A stretch of 64,000 nt of DNA. It comes from Amphirosellinia nigrospora (taxonomy: Eukaryota > Ascomycota > Sordariomycetes > Xylariales > Xylariaceae). The translations under genes were made by a program, and so were the position numbers. Every line of letters begins with the position of its first letter. The stretch's first letter is position 1. The stretch spans positions 4,809,569 through 4,873,568 of the forward strand of contig SCHM01000002.1 in NCBI GenBank assembly GCA_004123355.1, in the 5' to 3' direction. Shown here in pieces: positions 61,801 through 64,000 of the stretch. The notes beneath the pieces are model-generated. The model was not told where the DNA came from and ran no database searches. It worked only from the letters and a program-made list of their open reading frames with translations.

Positions 61801-64000
61801 AGCTTTTATTATAATTATTATAATAAAAAAAAAAAAATATAAAAAATTCGATTTTAAAGTTTAAATAAAATATTTAATAAAATATTAGTTTTTTAATATT
61901 TTAAATTTAATTATTATAAAAATAAAATAATTATTATAAAAATATTATTTTTAATAAAAACGAGTTTTTAATAATAAAAATAAGTTTAAAAACGATTTTT
62001 TAAAAATAAGCTAAAAAAATTATAAAAAATTTATTAACTAAATTAATTATTAAAATATAGCTAAAATAATAACTAATTTTTTATAAACAAAAAAATAATA
62101 AACTAAAAAATTTATTATTAGAAAATTTTATTAAACTATTAAATTAAACCGAATAAAAAGCTAATTTAAAATAATAAGTTTATAAAAATAATTTAAAAAA
62201 TTATACGCCGAAAAATTATTTATATATTAATTTAGAATTTTTTTTTAATATATTTATATTATTAAAATTATTAAAAGTTATATTTTTTAGCTTAGCTATA
62301 ATATAATTAAAACTTATTAATTTAAATATAAGCTATAATTAATTTAGTTATTTATATTAAAATTAAAATAAGCTTATATTTTTAAATTAATTTATTAAAT
62401 TATAAACTATATATTTTAATATAGTTTAATTATATAAATTATTTATTATAAATAAAAAAACAATTATTAAAATATAAAAAGTTAAACTATTATAAAGTTT
62501 TTTTAAATATTATAATATTTAAATTTAAATATTAAATATAAAAAAAAATAATATTAACTTATAAAAAATATTTTTAAAAAGTTTATAATTTATTATTTAT
62601 TTAATTATAAATATTAAATATTAATAAAAATTTTAAATAAAACGAAAAAAAATATTTTTATAAAAGCTTATTATTTATTATTTATTTAATCGTAAATATT
62701 AAATATTAATAAAAGCTTTAAATAAAACGAAAAAAAAATATTTTTAAAAGTTTATAAACTAAATAAAAAAAGTTTTTAAACTAGCGATATATTATTTTAA
62801 AGCTTATTTATAAAAATTATTATTTTAAAAAAAACGTATATATTATTAAAATTTATTTTTATTTCCGAAATAATATAAAAAGCTTAATTTATATTTATTA
62901 AAAGATTATTTTAAGTAAACAAAATATATTTATTTATAAAGCTACTAAAAAATAAAAACTTAAAAAAAATATTTAAAAGTTCGATTTTAAATAAATTAGT
63001 TTTCGATTATATATAAATATATATTATAAATTTAATAAATATAAATATTAATAAATATAAAGCTTAGCTAATAATATATAAAAATTAAAAACTAAGCTAT
63101 AATAAAAAAAATATTTATATAAATATTTTAATAAAAAAATCGTTTAAAACTTTAATAATAATTATTGCTAAATTTAATTTCAAATTTAAATAATATAATA
63201 TTATAAATGTTTTATTAACGTAAAATTTATTAAAAAAGTTTATATATATATATTTTTAGTTATAAAAAAATAAATATTATAGTTAAATTATTATAAGCTT
63301 TTTATAGTTTATAAAAGTTTTTTTTATTATAGTAAAAAAGCTTTTAAAATTATTAAATAAAATTAGTTTTAAACTAATATTTATAAATTTTATTATTTTT
63401 TAAAAAATAAAATATTTATTTTATTTATATTAATAATATAATAATTATATATATTTTTAAAAGTTTTAAAACAATTAATATAATAATTATTATATTAAAA
63501 TCTTAATATAAATTAATTAAAAGTAAAAATTTATAGTAGTTTTTAAAAATAAAAATAATCTAAAATAAATAAAAAAATTATTATAGTTATTTTAAGCTTT
63601 TTATATTAAAAAAATCATTAAGCTTTAAAATATAAATATTATAATATACGTTATTATTTTAATAAAAACGGATAAGCTGTTTTTATATAAAAAAATAGCT
63701 TTATTTTAAGCATATAATAATATTAGTAAAAAATAGGTTTAATTTTATATATAGCTATTATTATACGCTTAAATATAGCGTTCGTTATTTTTAAGCTATT
63801 ATAGTTTAATTATAATTTTTTTTTAAGTATTATAAAGCTATAAATAAAGTATTTTTATATTTATTGCTTATATAGCACTACGTACTATTTAATAATAAAA
63901 ATAACTTTATAATAGCTAATAATATATTATTATTAATAATATTATTAATAAAAAAAGCTTTTTAATAGGACTATAAGCTAAAAAGCTAATAAATAAAATA
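58890..64000. repeat. Second extremely AT-rich, RIP-type block, continuing past the window
   Basis: From about 59150 on, almost every C or G is in AGCT, GCT/AGC or CG context, and CA and TG steps are nearly absent. This is the pattern expected after saturating RIP, which converts CpA to TpA. No protein frame survives. The left edge is gradual and I found no clear terminal repeat; the other end is outside the window, so the element family cannot be named. Confidence 0.75.

Overview
This window is nuclear DNA from a filamentous ascomycete (Pezizomycotina, probably Sordariomycetes; genus not determined). The evidence is short introns of 49-150 bp with GT-AG ends, a Zn2Cys6 factor with an intron inside the zinc cluster, a PEX16, a SWIRM-domain protein and an NLR-like receptor of fungal type, TACCTAGGTA-like words scattered between genes, and two extremely AT-rich blocks of the kind left by repeat-induced point mutation (RIP).

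Layout: 1-400 (minus) is the 5' end of a PIN-like/auxin-efflux-carrier transporter. 1204-2619 (minus) is a stand-alone CYP505/CYP540-like P450. 4170-6013 (minus) is a multi-pass membrane protein of unknown function. 7162-16112 is a 9-kb AT-rich block bounded by short terminal inverted repeats and a perfect 8-bp target-site duplication, so it reads as one RIP-degraded hAT-like element. 16470-17632 (plus) is PEX16 and 18287-19482 (plus) a TDP2-like endonuclease/exonuclease/phosphatase. 19.5-22.9 kb is a repeat graveyard. 22.95-23.34 kb may hold an unrecognised exon. 25168-26363 (minus) is a SWIRM-domain protein. A 9.2-kb stretch of normal base composition with no supportable gene leads to a Nudix hydrolase at 35577-36110 (plus). 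36-46 kb is gene-poor, with the relic of a short-chain dehydrogenase (38749-40345, minus). 45933-47300 (minus) is a four-exon class I terpene synthase, 49914-53323 (plus) an alpha/beta-hydrolase-NACHT receptor, 53935-55846 (minus) a secreted beta-lactamase-like serine hydrolase and 56479-58062 (minus) a Zn2Cys6 transcription factor. A 374-bp MITE lies at 58194-58567, and a second AT-rich block runs from about 58.9 kb to the window end.

The conserved genes share one pattern. The P450, membrane protein, PEX16, TDP2-like, SWIRM, Nudix, NLR and Zn2Cys6 genes all change reading frame inside well-conserved sequence. Where I could resolve a break, adding one base (two at one Nudix site) restores the family motif, often in a run of C or G. 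For seven of the genes the corrected length or frame was worked out by hand. This looks like residual indel error in an unpolished assembly rather than mass gene death, and gene models taken directly from this sequence will be wrong.

The terpene synthase, beta-lactamase-like hydrolase and Zn2Cys6 regulator lie within 12 kb beside AT-rich DNA and could be a minimal terpenoid locus. That is inference: no P450 or transporter lies among them.
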